DNA of 64,000 nucleotides, from assembly GCA_001600495.1 (NCBI GenBank), contig BCKE01000027.1:225371-289370 (forward strand), read 5' to 3'. The translations under genes were made by a program, and so were the position numbers. Source of the stretch: Pilasporangium apinafurcum. Taxonomy: Eukaryota > Oomycota > Peronosporomycetes > Pythiales > Pythiaceae. This document shows, in pieces, positions 52,863 to 62,005 of this stretch; the stretch's first letter is position 1; each line of letters begins with the position of its first letter. The notes beneath the pieces are model-generated. The model was not told where the DNA came from. It saw only the letters and a program-made list of their open reading frames with translations, and did no database searches.

Positions 52863-54097
52863 ATGGTGCTACGCAAGCAATTGATCGTCTTGGCGGCAGC
52901 CTGTGCAACAATGGCCGTCGCAGGTGAAGAAGCTGTGTCGGTGCACATCCACCACCACAAGCACCATCATGAAGACAAAGGTTTGCTTGATTTCATTGGC
53001 AATGTCACGGAAGATATCAAGGATGGCGTTAAGGATGCTTACAACGACGTAAAGGACGCCTTCAATGGGACGGAGTCTGAATCAGGGTCAGGATCGGTAG
53101 GTTCTGTTGACGAAGACGAAGAGGAGGAGGAAGAGAAGCACCACCACCACCACCATCATCACCATCATAAGAAGGGCCTGCTCGATTTCATTGGTAATGT
53201 CACGGAAGATATTAAGGATGGCGTCAAGGATGCTTACAATGANNNNNNNNNNNNNNNNNNNNNNNNNNNNNNNNNNNNNNNNNNNNNNNNNNNNNNNNNN
53301 NNNNNNNNNNNNNNNNNNNNNNNNNNNNNNNNNNNNNNNNNNNNNNNNNNNNNNNNNNNNNNNNNNNNNNNNNNNNNNNNNNNNNNNNNNNNNNNNNNNN
53401 NNNNNNNNNNNNNNNNNNNNNNNNNNNNNNNNNNNNNNNNNNNNNNNNNNNNNNNNNNNNNNNNNNNNNNNNNNNNNNNNNNNNNNNNNNNNNNNNNNNN
53501 NNNNNNNNNNNNNNNNNNNNNNNNNNNNNNNNNNNNNNNNNNNNNNNNNNNNNNNNNNNNNNNNNNNNNNNNNNNNNNNNNNNNNNNNNNNNNNNNNNNN
53601 NNNNNNNNNNNNNNNNNNNNNNNNNNNNNNNNNNNNNNNNNNNNNNNNNNNNNNNNNNNNNNNNNNNNNNNNNNNNNNNNNNNNNNNNNNNNNNNNNNNN
53701 NNATGCTTACAATGACGTAAAGGACGCCTTCAATGGCACGGAATCTGAATCGGGATCAGGATCGGTGGGTTCTGTTGATGAAGATGAGGAAGAAGAGAAG
53801 GTGCGCGGTACCTCACTTTCTGCTACCGAGACCGAGCACAATACTGGTGAGGCCACATACGCCATTTTTGGTTGTGCCATCGGAGCCGCGGTTGGTCTGG
53901 TTGCTGTTGCTCTGGGCTTTGCTTTCAGAAAGCGTTCCAAGGAGAGTGCTGAACTTTCTACTGATGACGCTGCGGTTGCCATGGCTGCCGCTGACGCTGT
54001 GGATGAGGAAGAAGAGGATTCTGAAGATGAGTTGGAGGACGGTGCCAAAAAGCAATCTGAACCCGTTGATGAAGGCAGATTGGAAGGATCTGTTTAA
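52863..54097 (+). CDS. His-rich acidic single-pass membrane protein with tandem repeats, interrupted by gap
   Basis: Signal peptide MVLRKQLIVLAAACATMAVA, then a His-rich patch (HIHHHKHHHEDK) and a repeat: GLLDFIGNVTEDIKDGVKDA, YNDVKDAFNGTESESGSGSV, an Asp/Glu run and ten consecutive His, then GLLDFIGNV again. A 460-N gap (53243-53702) interrupts the second repeat. After it the protein continues AYNDVKDAFNGTE, RGTSLSATE, a membrane span (YAIFGCAIGAAVGLVAVALG, then FAFRKR) and an acidic cytosolic tail ending EGSV. N-V-T and N-G-T are glycosylation sequons. The downstream gene is a paralogue with the same ends. Surface location and metal binding by His are inference. Confidence 0.82.
53230..53715. 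other. Assembly gap (460 N) with matching 13-nt ends
   Basis: Ns at 53243-53702. ATGCTTACAATGA precedes the gap (53230-53242) and follows it (53703-53715). The frame changes across the stated length, so the gap size is a placeholder. Overlapping the ends restores one continuous frame with two repeat units. More repeat units may be missing. Confidence 0.95.
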
Positions 54098-55091
54098 TTT
54101 GCTTGTTTCATTTCCTTTTAGTGTTTGATAATCAAAGATTTTTGTTTTCCGAACATGTTGGATATTGTGTCATTGCAAGATCATTAATATTTTAGATTGG
54201 TGTAAAATATACTGGGCTAAAATGCCAGCAGCAGTCTTCTCAGCAACGAGATGCGGGAACTAAGTAGAGAATGTGCGTGTCCATTACTGCAGTGCATTGC
54301 ATGATTGCTTAATGAGAGCCACTTATTGTATCACAAAGTTCACATGGGTAATCGAAGCAACAGATTTATTCACAATGAAAATCCATTGTGCGACAAACAC
54401 TAAGATCTTGATGACGAGTCAACATCTTCGCGCAAGATTACCAAATCATCACTTGTACATCCACGCGATACACAGCATGATTACCAATTGACTGGCCAAC
54501 AAAGAAAATAAGGAAAAAATCCTCCCATCTATTTGGCTCGGCTGAAGCAAAAGTCAAAAGCTCCTCCCTTCGCAACTGCTCTTTCGCTGTCGCATGATGT
54601 TCGATTCGCGCTCATCCACCAAAAATGCTAACCTAAAGTCCAATTGCATGGTATCGATTTTAAAAGGGGACTAGTACCGTGGGTACATTTCTAGCTAAAC
54701 CTATACAAAACGGGTTTTGAGTATGTCAATATCTTATAAACCCGTAATAGATTCAGCAAAAAATCAGTTTGTATAGGGCCGTTTGGGTTCAGACTACGAA
54801 AATTTATACTATAGTTTCTACCAACAACAGATATTTATTAAAGATGTGTACCTTTATTTAATAATAACCTTTGAAAATGATGGCATGTAAATAGACACTG
54901 CGCGTCTTTTTTCTGTGTCACGGGTTCTGTAACTCCTGGGTCTAGAGCAGGTGATAGAGATGATTCTCGTTACTGGATTGGTCCAAAAGAAAAATACCCC
55001 CAGTCAGCAAAAGAGAAAACGACCAGTCGAAGGAGCGTAGACGTCATTTCGGAATATTCTACCCACACAACTCTACTGAAGCAAAGGAAGA
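54098..55091. other. Intergenic region, about 1 kb
   Basis: Between the two paralogous surface-protein genes. It contains the inverted pair ACGGGTTT (54710-54717) / AAACCCGT (54738-54745) and AT-rich sequence. No gene seen; ORFs below 80 codons carry no motif. Confidence 0.5.
54710..54745. repeat. Inverted repeat ACGGGTTT / AAACCCGT, second copy
   Basis: Same 8-nt arms as at 4069-4091 but with a 20-nt spacer. Confidence 0.4.
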
Positions 55092-56372
55092 ATGGCGTTC
55101 CGCAAGAGTTTCTTCCTGTTAGTAGCAGCATATGCTGCCGTAGCTGTGTCGGCGAGCAAGGGACATCACCCTCATCACCGTACACACCACCACGTGAAGG
55201 CAATCAAGAAACAGGCATCGTACGATGAATCAGCCTCCGCTCCGGCGGAAGAAGAGTATGGTGAGGAGGAAGTTTCGTCCTATGTCTCCAGTGGCAGCGG
55301 CGAATGGGCGGTAGATGTTCCGGAATACCGTTATGCGTCGTCATCTGGCAGTGTGGAGTATGACGTGGATGTCCCTGAGTATACTTCGAGCTCCGGAAGT
55401 GTCGAGTATGACGTAGATGTGCCAGAATACTCATCCAGCTCAGGAAGTGTGGAATATGAGGTGGATGTGTCGCAGTCTCAGTACGCGTCGTCTAGCGGCA
55501 GTGTGGAGTATGAAGTGGATATTCCAGTCGAAGGATCTTCGACTGAATCCAGTGATTACCTTGAAGAAGAAGACGAAGATTGGTCGGGTTCCTATGCTGA
55601 AGAGGAGGAAGAAGAAGAAGACTACAGTGGAGAATACGATGAAGAAGAGTATGAAGAAGAGTCAGCTTCTGCGGAATCCTATGAAGAAGAGGAGACCACT
55701 ACGAAGAAGAAGAAAGCTGTGAAGGAATCACATGCCAAAGAAACCAAAAAGGAGGCTAAGACTGAAGCTCCGGTAAAGAAAACCAAGAAGTCGACGAAGA
55801 AGGTTGTCACGGAATCTCCGGTTGAAGAAGAGCCGGTCGCTGAAGAAGAGTTTGACGAAGAAGAAGAATCGGGTTCATTCTACGAGGATGAAAGCGGTTC
55901 TCTTGAGGAGAGCGAAGACTACAGCGACGAAGCCGAAGGTTCCTATTCCCAGAGCGCTAGTGGCAGTGGCTCCAATAGCACTGGGGCCGAAGTCGGCAGC
56001 GACTATGGCTACAGTGAATCAGCCAGCCTGAGCGAGGATGACGTGAGCACCGAGTCTGTGCAGGGCACCTCTCTGATGGCTCAAGACGATGAGAGCCAAT
56101 GGGGTGCAGATACCTATGCGGTGTTTGGTGCTGCGGCTGGTGCTTGCGCTGGGTTGGTTGCTGTTGCACTGGGATTCGCTCTTCGCTCTATGCGTCAACG
56201 GAACGCCAACTCGGTGTTGTCAGAGGATGAAGAAGCCGCCATCAACAAGAAAGAAAAGTATGGTAAGGATGAAGATGCCTCGAAGGATGATGCGCTGGAA
56301 AGCGGTGCGCTTGTAAAGGAGAATAGCGACGACGAAACGGCCGAGGAAGGCAAGTTTGAGGGATCGGTGTAA
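55092..56372 (+). CDS. Acidic repeat-containing single-pass membrane protein (paralogue of the His-rich gene)
   Basis: Single exon, 426 residues. Signal peptide MAFRKSFFLLVAAYAAVAVS, then a His-rich stretch (HHPHHRTHHH). Four to five tandem units of about 16-19 residues follow (SSSGSVEYDVDVPEY and variants, 55310-55530), long Glu/Asp-rich and Lys-rich runs, and a Ser/Gly-rich segment. The membrane-proximal part VQGTSLMAQDDE, the span YAVFGAAAGACAGLVAVALG, then FALRSMR and the tail ending EGSV parallel the upstream gene. The acidic Ser-rich ectodomain suggests a heavily modified surface or wall-associated protein. No enzymatic domain is seen. The polyA-type signal AAAATAAAG lies about 55 bp after the stop. 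Confidence 0.85.
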   Translation: MAFRKSFFLLVAAYAAVAVSASKGHHPHHRTHHHVKAIKKQASYDESASAPAEEEYGEEEVSSYVSSGSGEWAVDVPEYRYASSSGSVEYDVDVPEYTSSSGSVEYDVDVPEYSSSSGSVEYEVDVSQSQYASSSGSVEYEVDIPVEGSSTESSDYLEEEDEDWSGSYAEEEEEEEDYSGEYDEEEYEEESASAESYEEEETTTKKKKAVKESHAKETKKEAKTEAPVKKTKKSTKKVVTESPVEEEPVAEEEFDEEEESGSFYEDESGSLEESEDYSDEAEGSYSQSASGSGSNSTGAEVGSDYGYSESASLSEDDVSTESVQGTSLMAQDDESQWGADTYAVFGAAAGACAGLVAVALGFALRSMRQRNANSVLSEDEEAAINKKEKYGKDEDASKDDALESGALVKENSDDETAEEGKFEGSV

Positions 56373-57209
56373 GCTTTTGTGCTGACACGTACGTTATGCT
56401 TTGTAAGTAACTCTTGCTTGTCTTAAAATAAAGTTGATTTATCTCAATTGCACAGCGTCTTTATCCACTTTCGTCCACCTGCATTGTGATCTTGGTAAAA
56501 TTTTGAGTTGATGGAAGTTCGTGAATGAAATTGAAGGGCGGCGAAATCACCATCATCCACCATAACGTCTGCATCATTATCGCATTTTGCGCCATTTGTC
56601 TCACTAGGGTAAAGTGGAAAAGAATGAAAAGCCAGAGTGTGCGGCTGTCAATTATGTAAATCTGTCTGAACTCCAACCCCAACGGAAAGTTGAGCAGGAA
56701 GATTGTGACTGGCGACCTCTGCCGACTATCAGTAGCGTAAGACACCTCTGCTTTACTTTTTTTCATCAGGTGCACCGATCGACGAGTAAGTTTCATTTTC
56801 AGTCACCATCCGTGACATGATTTTGTGGCACCTCTCCCACAAGCAAATCAGGCAAAGATGGGAAGGGGCACGAGCACCCAAGATAGGCGCGGATTCAAAA
56901 TTCATTTTTATTGGTCATAAAAATGTTTAATATATAATTTTATCCAATAATTGGTCCATATGAAAATTTTAGTGCATGTCCTGTATCTTTTACGGGTACC
57001 ACCAAGTGTCCAACAGCTACGGAAAAGATGATGCTGATGAAGAAGACGAAGAGAATCCACTATTGCCATGCAAATAGACTCTGTGCTGTATGGAAATGGC
57101 TTAAGTACGTACGATTCGTTCGTTTTCGATTGTATGTCACTCTCATTATTCATCTTACCACAAACAGCAAACAGCAACTGTTCACTGAAGCCCATCATCA
57201 TACATAAAG
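56373..57209. other. Intergenic region
   Basis: Promoter region of the first TMEM198-like gene, with the conserved element at 56931-56949 (listed separately). No gene seen. Confidence 0.5.
56931..56949. promoter_or_regulatory. AT-rich element with inverted CCAAT, upstream of TMEM198-like gene A
   Basis: TATATAATTTTATCCAATA lies 279 bp before the start codon. A near-identical element, TATATAATTTTAACCAATA, lies at 60705-60723, 311 bp before gene C. One mismatch in 19. Confidence 0.45.
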
Positions 57210-58091
57210 ATGCCCACCAGTTCAAGAATGTCGATGGCGGTGTTGCTCTTCCTCTGCCAAGCAGCTATGCTGCTTCAAACTACACGAGCCGTCGACACCG
57301 CGAGTGACACTGTAGAATCAATTTTCTCTTCGGCTGATGGCATCAACATTGGCGGCAGTGTGTTGGCGATCATTGCCATTGCAGCCGGTGTGTTCATCTG
57401 TGTCGCGGGATACAAACTCTTCCGCGCAGCGCTTTTCATCGTTGGTTTTGTCGCCGGTGGCGTGTTAGTCGCGTCTGTGCTGGAACACATCTTTGACGAT
57501 AAGTCATGGATGAAAACTGCCTCCTGGATTGGCTTTGTCGTCGGTGGCTTCATCATTGCTAGCCTCGTAGTCTCCTTGTACACGTTCGGAATCTTTGTCG
57601 CGGGAGCCGCGGGTGGCGTGCTGATTGCCATGGCACTCAATACTTCCTTCGGTTACAAAATCTACCCGAGTGATCCAGATGTCGCGCTTATCATCTGGGC
57701 CATCATCTTTGGAGTGATTGGCGGGATTGCCGCAGTGAAATTCGAGAAACCCGTGATTGTAGTCGCCACGAGTGCTGTCGGAGCTGGGGTGGCTGTCTGG
57801 GGTGTCGGATACTTTGCTGGCGACTACCCGAATGCTGATGACCTCAAGCGTTTTCGTGACCAGAATACCAATGGGGACTGGGTGTACAACATCCCTGACG
57901 CATGGTGGGCGTATTTGGCAGGCATGGTCGTGCTCTTTGTGTTTGGCATGTTCATACAGTTCCGCAAGACTGGCCGCCATGTGCATCACAGCAAGACGCG
58001 TGCAGTGCCCAGCTCCTCCGCCTACGTAGATTCTCAGACACCACCGGCCAACACCGCACGATATGGTAATCAAGCCATCAATCACGTCTAA
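57210..58091 (+). CDS. TMEM198/DUF4203-like multi-pass membrane protein, paralogue A
   Basis: Single exon, 293 residues. Signal peptide MPTSSRMSMAVLLFLCQAAM, then about seven hydrophobic spans rich in Gly/Ala (LAIIAIAAGVFICVAGYKLF, ALFIVGFVAGGVLVASVLEH, WIGFVVGGFIIASLVVSLYT, GIFVAGAAGGVLIAMALN). The luminal marker FGYKIYPSDPDVALIIWAII and WGVGYFAGDYPNADDL are shared by all three paralogues. The tail is hydrophilic (HVHHSKTRAV). The glycine-zipper multi-span layout matches DUF4203, the domain of TMEM198, which in vertebrates associates with LRP6 in Wnt signalling. That function need not apply here. Confidence 0.82.
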   Translation: MPTSSRMSMAVLLFLCQAAMLLQTTRAVDTASDTVESIFSSADGINIGGSVLAIIAIAAGVFICVAGYKLFRAALFIVGFVAGGVLVASVLEHIFDDKSWMKTASWIGFVVGGFIIASLVVSLYTFGIFVAGAAGGVLIAMALNTSFGYKIYPSDPDVALIIWAIIFGVIGGIAAVKFEKPVIVVATSAVGAGVAVWGVGYFAGDYPNADDLKRFRDQNTNGDWVYNIPDAWWAYLAGMVVLFVFGMFIQFRKTGRHVHHSKTRAVPSSSAYVDSQTPPANTARYGNQAINHV

Positions 58092-58276
58092 GTACGCAAG
58101 GAAAGTAGCAAGAAAGAAAGATTTCATTAGCAACACTTTTTTCCGTTTATATAGAGTAAGGACAATAGAAATAAGCCATAGTATTATTACAATCGAGCTT
58201 TGCACAACCTTAAAACCAAAATGCGATTCTTAGATATGGAAAAACCGTCTCATTCGACTGCTTACTTGTTACCTTC

Positions 58277-59194
58277 TTATACTTGATGGGCTCCTAGTCG
58301 ATGACCACTACAATTGTGTTGATTCCGCTGTCTGTGCGCTCGACTAAACCGAAAATGACGTCTACCACTAACGGGTGAGGCCGGAAACGCCACATAGACG
58401 ATCGCCCGTAGTGTAGAAACTTGGTCTTTCCGGCGTGTGTATTGCCGAAGCACCCCAAGTACAAACAAAACAATCATCGCGCACAAGTAACCGAACCAGG
58501 CGTCAGGTAATTCATAAACCCAGTCATCGTCATGATGCCACAAAAGAAACCAACAGAGTTCCCAGGCGTTTGGGTAATCCCCAACAAAGTAGCCGATCCC
58601 CCATACCGCCATAGCAGAGCCAATGGCAGCGGTTGCAACAATCAGCGCCAGTTTATGCAGCTTGATCGCCAAAATACCGCCAGCTAAGCCAAGTAACACT
58701 GTCCAAAGTATCATCCCCAATAATGGATGACCGGGGATGATCTTGTAGCCATAGGAGGCGTTGATGGCCATGGCGACCACCACACCAGCGATTGCACCGG
58801 TGAGAAAGACACTGAAACTGTAGAAATGCTGCGCGATCAAGCCAACGACAATCCCACCAACAAAGAAGCTGATCCAGGACGCCAGCAACATCCACTGTTC
58901 GTCCTGGAACCACCACTCGACGAGCGTCGCGGTTACGATGCTGCCAGCAATGAAGCCGTAGTAGAAACGCATGCGCGAGTAGAGATGAAAGCCTTTGAAA
59001 CAGATGAGCAGCCCGAGTGCGATGGCAATGACTGCTATGAGGCCGCCACCGAATTCAATGCCGTCGATAGAACTAAAGATCGACTCGGCCGTGTTGCTAG
59101 CGGTGAAATCATCTGCAAAACTCGACGGGATATGCAGCCACACGAACATCAACGTTATCAGTAGCATGACTGGAGAACAATGATGGCTAGACAT
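58277..59194 (-). CDS. TMEM198/DUF4203-like multi-pass membrane protein, paralogue B
   Basis: 305 residues from the ATG at 59194 (MSSHHCSPVMLLITLMFVWL, a signal peptide). The spans correspond one to one with paralogue A: GGGLIAVIAIALGLLICFKG, YYGFIAGSIVTATLVEWWFQ, ISFFVGGIVVGLIAQHFYSF and SVFLTGAIAGVVVAMAINAS. The shared FGYKI is YGYKIIPGHPLLGMILW here, and WGIGYFVGDYPNAWEL is kept. The acidic/aromatic DWVYELPDAWFGYL matches DWVYNIPDAWWAYL of A. It is convergent with A, 185 bp between stops. The frame is also open 27 codons upstream, but the signal peptide begins at 59194. Confidence 0.82.
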   Translation of the reverse strand: MSSHHCSPVMLLITLMFVWLHIPSSFADDFTASNTAESIFSSIDGIEFGGGLIAVIAIALGLLICFKGFHLYSRMRFYYGFIAGSIVTATLVEWWFQDEQWMLLASWISFFVGGIVVGLIAQHFYSFSVFLTGAIAGVVVAMAINASYGYKIIPGHPLLGMILWTVLLGLAGGILAIKLHKLALIVATAAIGSAMAVWGIGYFVGDYPNAWELCWFLLWHHDDDWVYELPDAWFGYLCAMIVLFVLGVLRQYTRRKDQVSTLRAIVYVAFPASPVSGRRHFRFSRAHRQRNQHNCSGHRLGAHQV

Positions 59195-59516
59195 ATTGCA
59201 GATAGCGGTAATTTTCTGGACTGAGATCAGTGCACGAACTTGCTGGATGGTATCTCTGGAATGGAGTGAAGCCACAAAACTGATTTTTTCGGAGAAAGAT
59301 TTTCATTGCGCCAATCACCGGCAGCACAATACAAGCAAGAAAAATAGGGTGAAAAGCTTCGCACTTGACGATGATACGATGATTGGGATGCGGTACAAGT
59401 ATATGCGTAGTGGGCGAGCTTTATCATTGAACTTGACGTACACACATATCTGGACATCACGTTCTTCTTATATGCGACACTAACGATGGGGGGGAGAGCT
59501 CCTTTTCGTCCATTAA

Positions 59517-59837
59517 ATGGAACTTGTCGGCAAGATAATCAGCAGGATGCTTGAGAACCGATTAAATATGGACGATATGAGAGAGGCAAAGTTATGGGAA
59601 AGCAACGAATTGTACATGTATCTGTGGATTCGCATCATGAGCCGAAATTTTCTGACCAGCCTTGAAGTGTGTGTACAGAAATGGATTCTCTTCTGCTATT
59701 ACTACCTTGGATGCCATGCAGTAGGTAGATGTGCCATCAGGAAAATGGATGATCTTCTTGCTTGGCAGGCATATGTAAACCCGACTGGGCTGATAGAAGG
59801 TAAGTATGAAGTTGCAGCATGGTTATCTCAATGGTAG
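59517..59837 (+). CDS. Unrecognised ORF, possibly an exon or relic
   Basis: An ATG-started open frame of 106 codons (MELVGKIISRMLENRLNMDD, then NELYMYLWIRIMSRNFLTSL). The sequence is protein-like, with hydrophobic and charged residues alternating, but no family is recognised. It could be joined to the open stretch at 60317-60559 by splicing, which I cannot verify. It may equally be chance or transposon-derived. Confidence 0.25.
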   Translation: MELVGKIISRMLENRLNMDDMREAKLWESNELYMYLWIRIMSRNFLTSLEVCVQKWILFCYYYLGCHAVGRCAIRKMDDLLAWQAYVNPTGLIEGKYEVAAWLSQW

Positions 59838-59952
59838 AATCCTTAGCAGCAAGAGTCTCTTTTGTAGACATTCATGTCATCGAGCAGATCCTTGACCGTG
59901 CCTAAAACAAATTGATTTCTCCATGCTACGCATTGTTGCTGTCTAATATTTC

Positions 59953-60120
59953 ATGTAGAAGATACATAGCGAGTGTAAGAATGCTCTTCGATGCATTGAC
60001 ATCTCACTCCCAGGTGACTCTGCACTCGCTGTTACAGTGGAAAACCTGGTGAGAATCCTAGCGTGTGTGCTCGACCGATACGCTATGATGGCATGGTCGG
60101 ATTTATTTACACTACACGAC
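59953..60120 (-). pseudogene. Relic of a Fanzor/TnpB-type nuclease 3' end (family 2, copy B)
   Basis: 59953-60037 aligns with 63763-63847 of the other relic. On the minus strand it reads VFHCNSECRVTWE, TGA (60004-60006), then DVNASKSILTLAMYLLH. This is the second zinc knuckle plus the RuvC-III D-x-N-A-x-x-I motif. Upstream homology fades by about 60060. Confidence 0.65.
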
Positions 60121-60704
60121 ACCATTCATGAGTCTTTTAGTTTTTATTTTTCTCAGGAAGCGAATCCTAAGCAATAAAATAATCAACAGAAAAAATTGTG
60201 GGGCTATCTGCTGGTGGTAGTTTTAGCAAAATCAATTCATTGCCGCATATTTCGACTGGTACGTTGTTTGATTGTGACCACACAAATGTCTGAACAAATC
60301 ATTTCAGCTCAACAAGTGTACACAATCAGATGTAGCCAAGGACATGGAGAAGGATGACAGTAGACAGTCACAGAGAGTCAGTCGAATGGATTTTGCCTCC
60401 ACGTATTTCATAGTACCAAACGTCGTCGTCATCCAGCTGCAAAGCAAGAAGCTTGAAGCTTTGGAAAACAAATACTTGTGTCTGTCAGATAGTTTCACTA
60501 GGTTGTTATCACTGGCTCGTAGCGATGGCACAACTGATTATGGTGGTGTGGCATCGTGAAGGATAGTTAGAAAACTGAGAAATTTGAGCTCATGCGCCTG
60601 CTGATCCTTTCACAATCGGTCATCAAGCAGAGAAATCCAGAGCCAGATCACAACGAATTAACAACTGAAGTCCGTAATTATTTTAGCCAATAATACAGAC
60701 TTAT

Positions 60705-60723
60705 TATATAATTTTAACCAATA
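60705..60723. promoter_or_regulatory. AT-rich element with inverted CCAAT, upstream of TMEM198-like gene C
   Basis: TATATAATTTTAACCAATA, matching 18 of 19 bases of the element before paralogue A (56931-56949). Confidence 0.45.
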
Positions 60724-61015
60724 GTATATCTATATTAGGTGAATTTCGTGAATTGATGCGTAATATTCTTACCCATACCTTTCTGTGCCTTGAGGAGCCA
60801 CGACACGCGATCTCTGTTCCTCAGAACCAGCAGCATGAGTATTAGTGAGAGTGGGAAATAGCTTATGTGGATCGGATGGTACTACTTGGCTGGCGATAGG
60901 ATTGTAACAACACTCAAGATGTTTCTGGATCTCTTTGACGCTCGTTTATAACCAAGTCCCAACCTCGCGACAGCCTCTTGATTGCCTCCATTTCCCATCA
61001 ACTGCATTCCTGATC

Positions 61016-61843
61016 ATGTCCGTTTGGTCAACTATTTACATCGCTCGTATTCATCTGCTGCTGTTATGTCAAGCTCTATTATGGGAAAATCACACAACAC
61101 TGGCGCTCGAAACCGTCAGTATGGCTATCAAGTCCATATATGATACCACCTCAGGCCTGGAACATCCAGGCACAGGCGCCTTCGCAGTTGTCGCTATCGC
61201 CATCGGCGCTATTTTGTGTTTTGCAGGTTTCAAATTCATTCGAGTCACGCTGTTTGTATGTGGATTTGCTGCAGGCGGCATTTCTGCAGCGTATATTGTG
61301 GAAGAACTGTGGACGGACCGAGATTGGATCGCCTCGGCGTCCTGGGCTGCACTGGGGCTAGGGGGACTCATTTGTGGAGCCCTTGTGATCTATCTCTTTA
61401 CACTCGGTATCTTCATCTCTGGCGCCGTTGGAGGTGTGTTGCTCGCCATTGCCATCAATTCTTCGTTTGGCTACAAGATTTACCCAAGCGATCCGGACAC
61501 TGCATTGATGATATGGGCGATTTTCTTGGGCTTTGCAGCTGGGTTTCTCGCCATACGACTGATGAAACCAGTACTGATTGTTGTTACGAGTGCGGCGGGT
61601 TCTTGTTTGTTGTTGTGGGGTATTGGCTACTTTGCTGGAGGATTCCCAAATGCTTCGGAACTTAATGAGATTGAATGGGAAGACGAAGACGACTGGGTTG
61701 ATGATATTCCAGCAACATGGTGGGCGTATGTGGCCAGTTGGTTAGTGCTACTCGTGCTTGGAATTGCCATTCAATTCCGAACCGCAAGACGACATCGACA
61801 CACCCGACACGGCAAGCGTGGATACATCGAATCATTAGTTTAG
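61016..61843 (+). CDS. TMEM198/DUF4203-like multi-pass membrane protein, paralogue C
   Basis: 275 residues from the ATG at 61016 (MSVWSTIYIARIHLLLLCQA). The spans include GAFAVVAIAIGAILCFAGFK, TLFVCGFAAGGISAAYIVEE and WAALGLGGLICGALVIYLFT, then ISGAVGGVLLAIAINSSFGY. KIYPSDPDTALMIWAIF is almost identical to paralogue A, and WGIGYFAGGFPNASEL and DWVDDIPATWWAYV are the shared C-terminal blocks. It ends in a basic tail (RHRHTRHGKRG). A and C are closer to each other than either is to B, by the KIYPSDPD block. Confidence 0.82.
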   Translation: MSVWSTIYIARIHLLLLCQALLWENHTTLALETVSMAIKSIYDTTSGLEHPGTGAFAVVAIAIGAILCFAGFKFIRVTLFVCGFAAGGISAAYIVEELWTDRDWIASASWAALGLGGLICGALVIYLFTLGIFISGAVGGVLLAIAINSSFGYKIYPSDPDTALMIWAIFLGFAAGFLAIRLMKPVLIVVTSAAGSCLLLWGIGYFAGGFPNASELNEIEWEDEDDWVDDIPATWWAYVASWLVLLVLGIAIQFRTARRHRHTRHGKRGYIESLV

Positions 61844-62005
61844 AGTAAGTTAGTTGCAAAAGTGAGCACATCAACTAAAAATGCATGAAAACATCGATGA
61901 AATATCAAAATGGATAGATGTGTTATACAAAAGTAAGTGTGTTCTTTTTGGCCTATTCGATATTATTACTATCATAGCAGCTATATGATAAAAGTACGAC
62001 CCTGC

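Larger units (their letters stand above)
59195..61015. other. 1.8-kb region with relics and the promoter of paralogue C
   Basis: Contains an unexplained plus-strand ORF (59517-59837), a Fanzor-type relic (about 59953-60120), and an open stretch 60317-60559 that reads MEKDDSRQSQRVSRMDFAST and then a helix-like QLQSKKLEALENKYLCLSDS, preceded by a plausible acceptor (tttcag, 60301-60306). I cannot assign the last one. The conserved element at 60705-60723 belongs to the promoter of paralogue C. Confidence 0.45.

Noticed and set aside
53132-53172. CAC/CAT run as a possible microsatellite or CRISPR-like repeat
   Set aside because: It is an in-frame stretch of ten His codons inside a signal-peptide protein; nothing CRISPR-like exists in this eukaryotic window.
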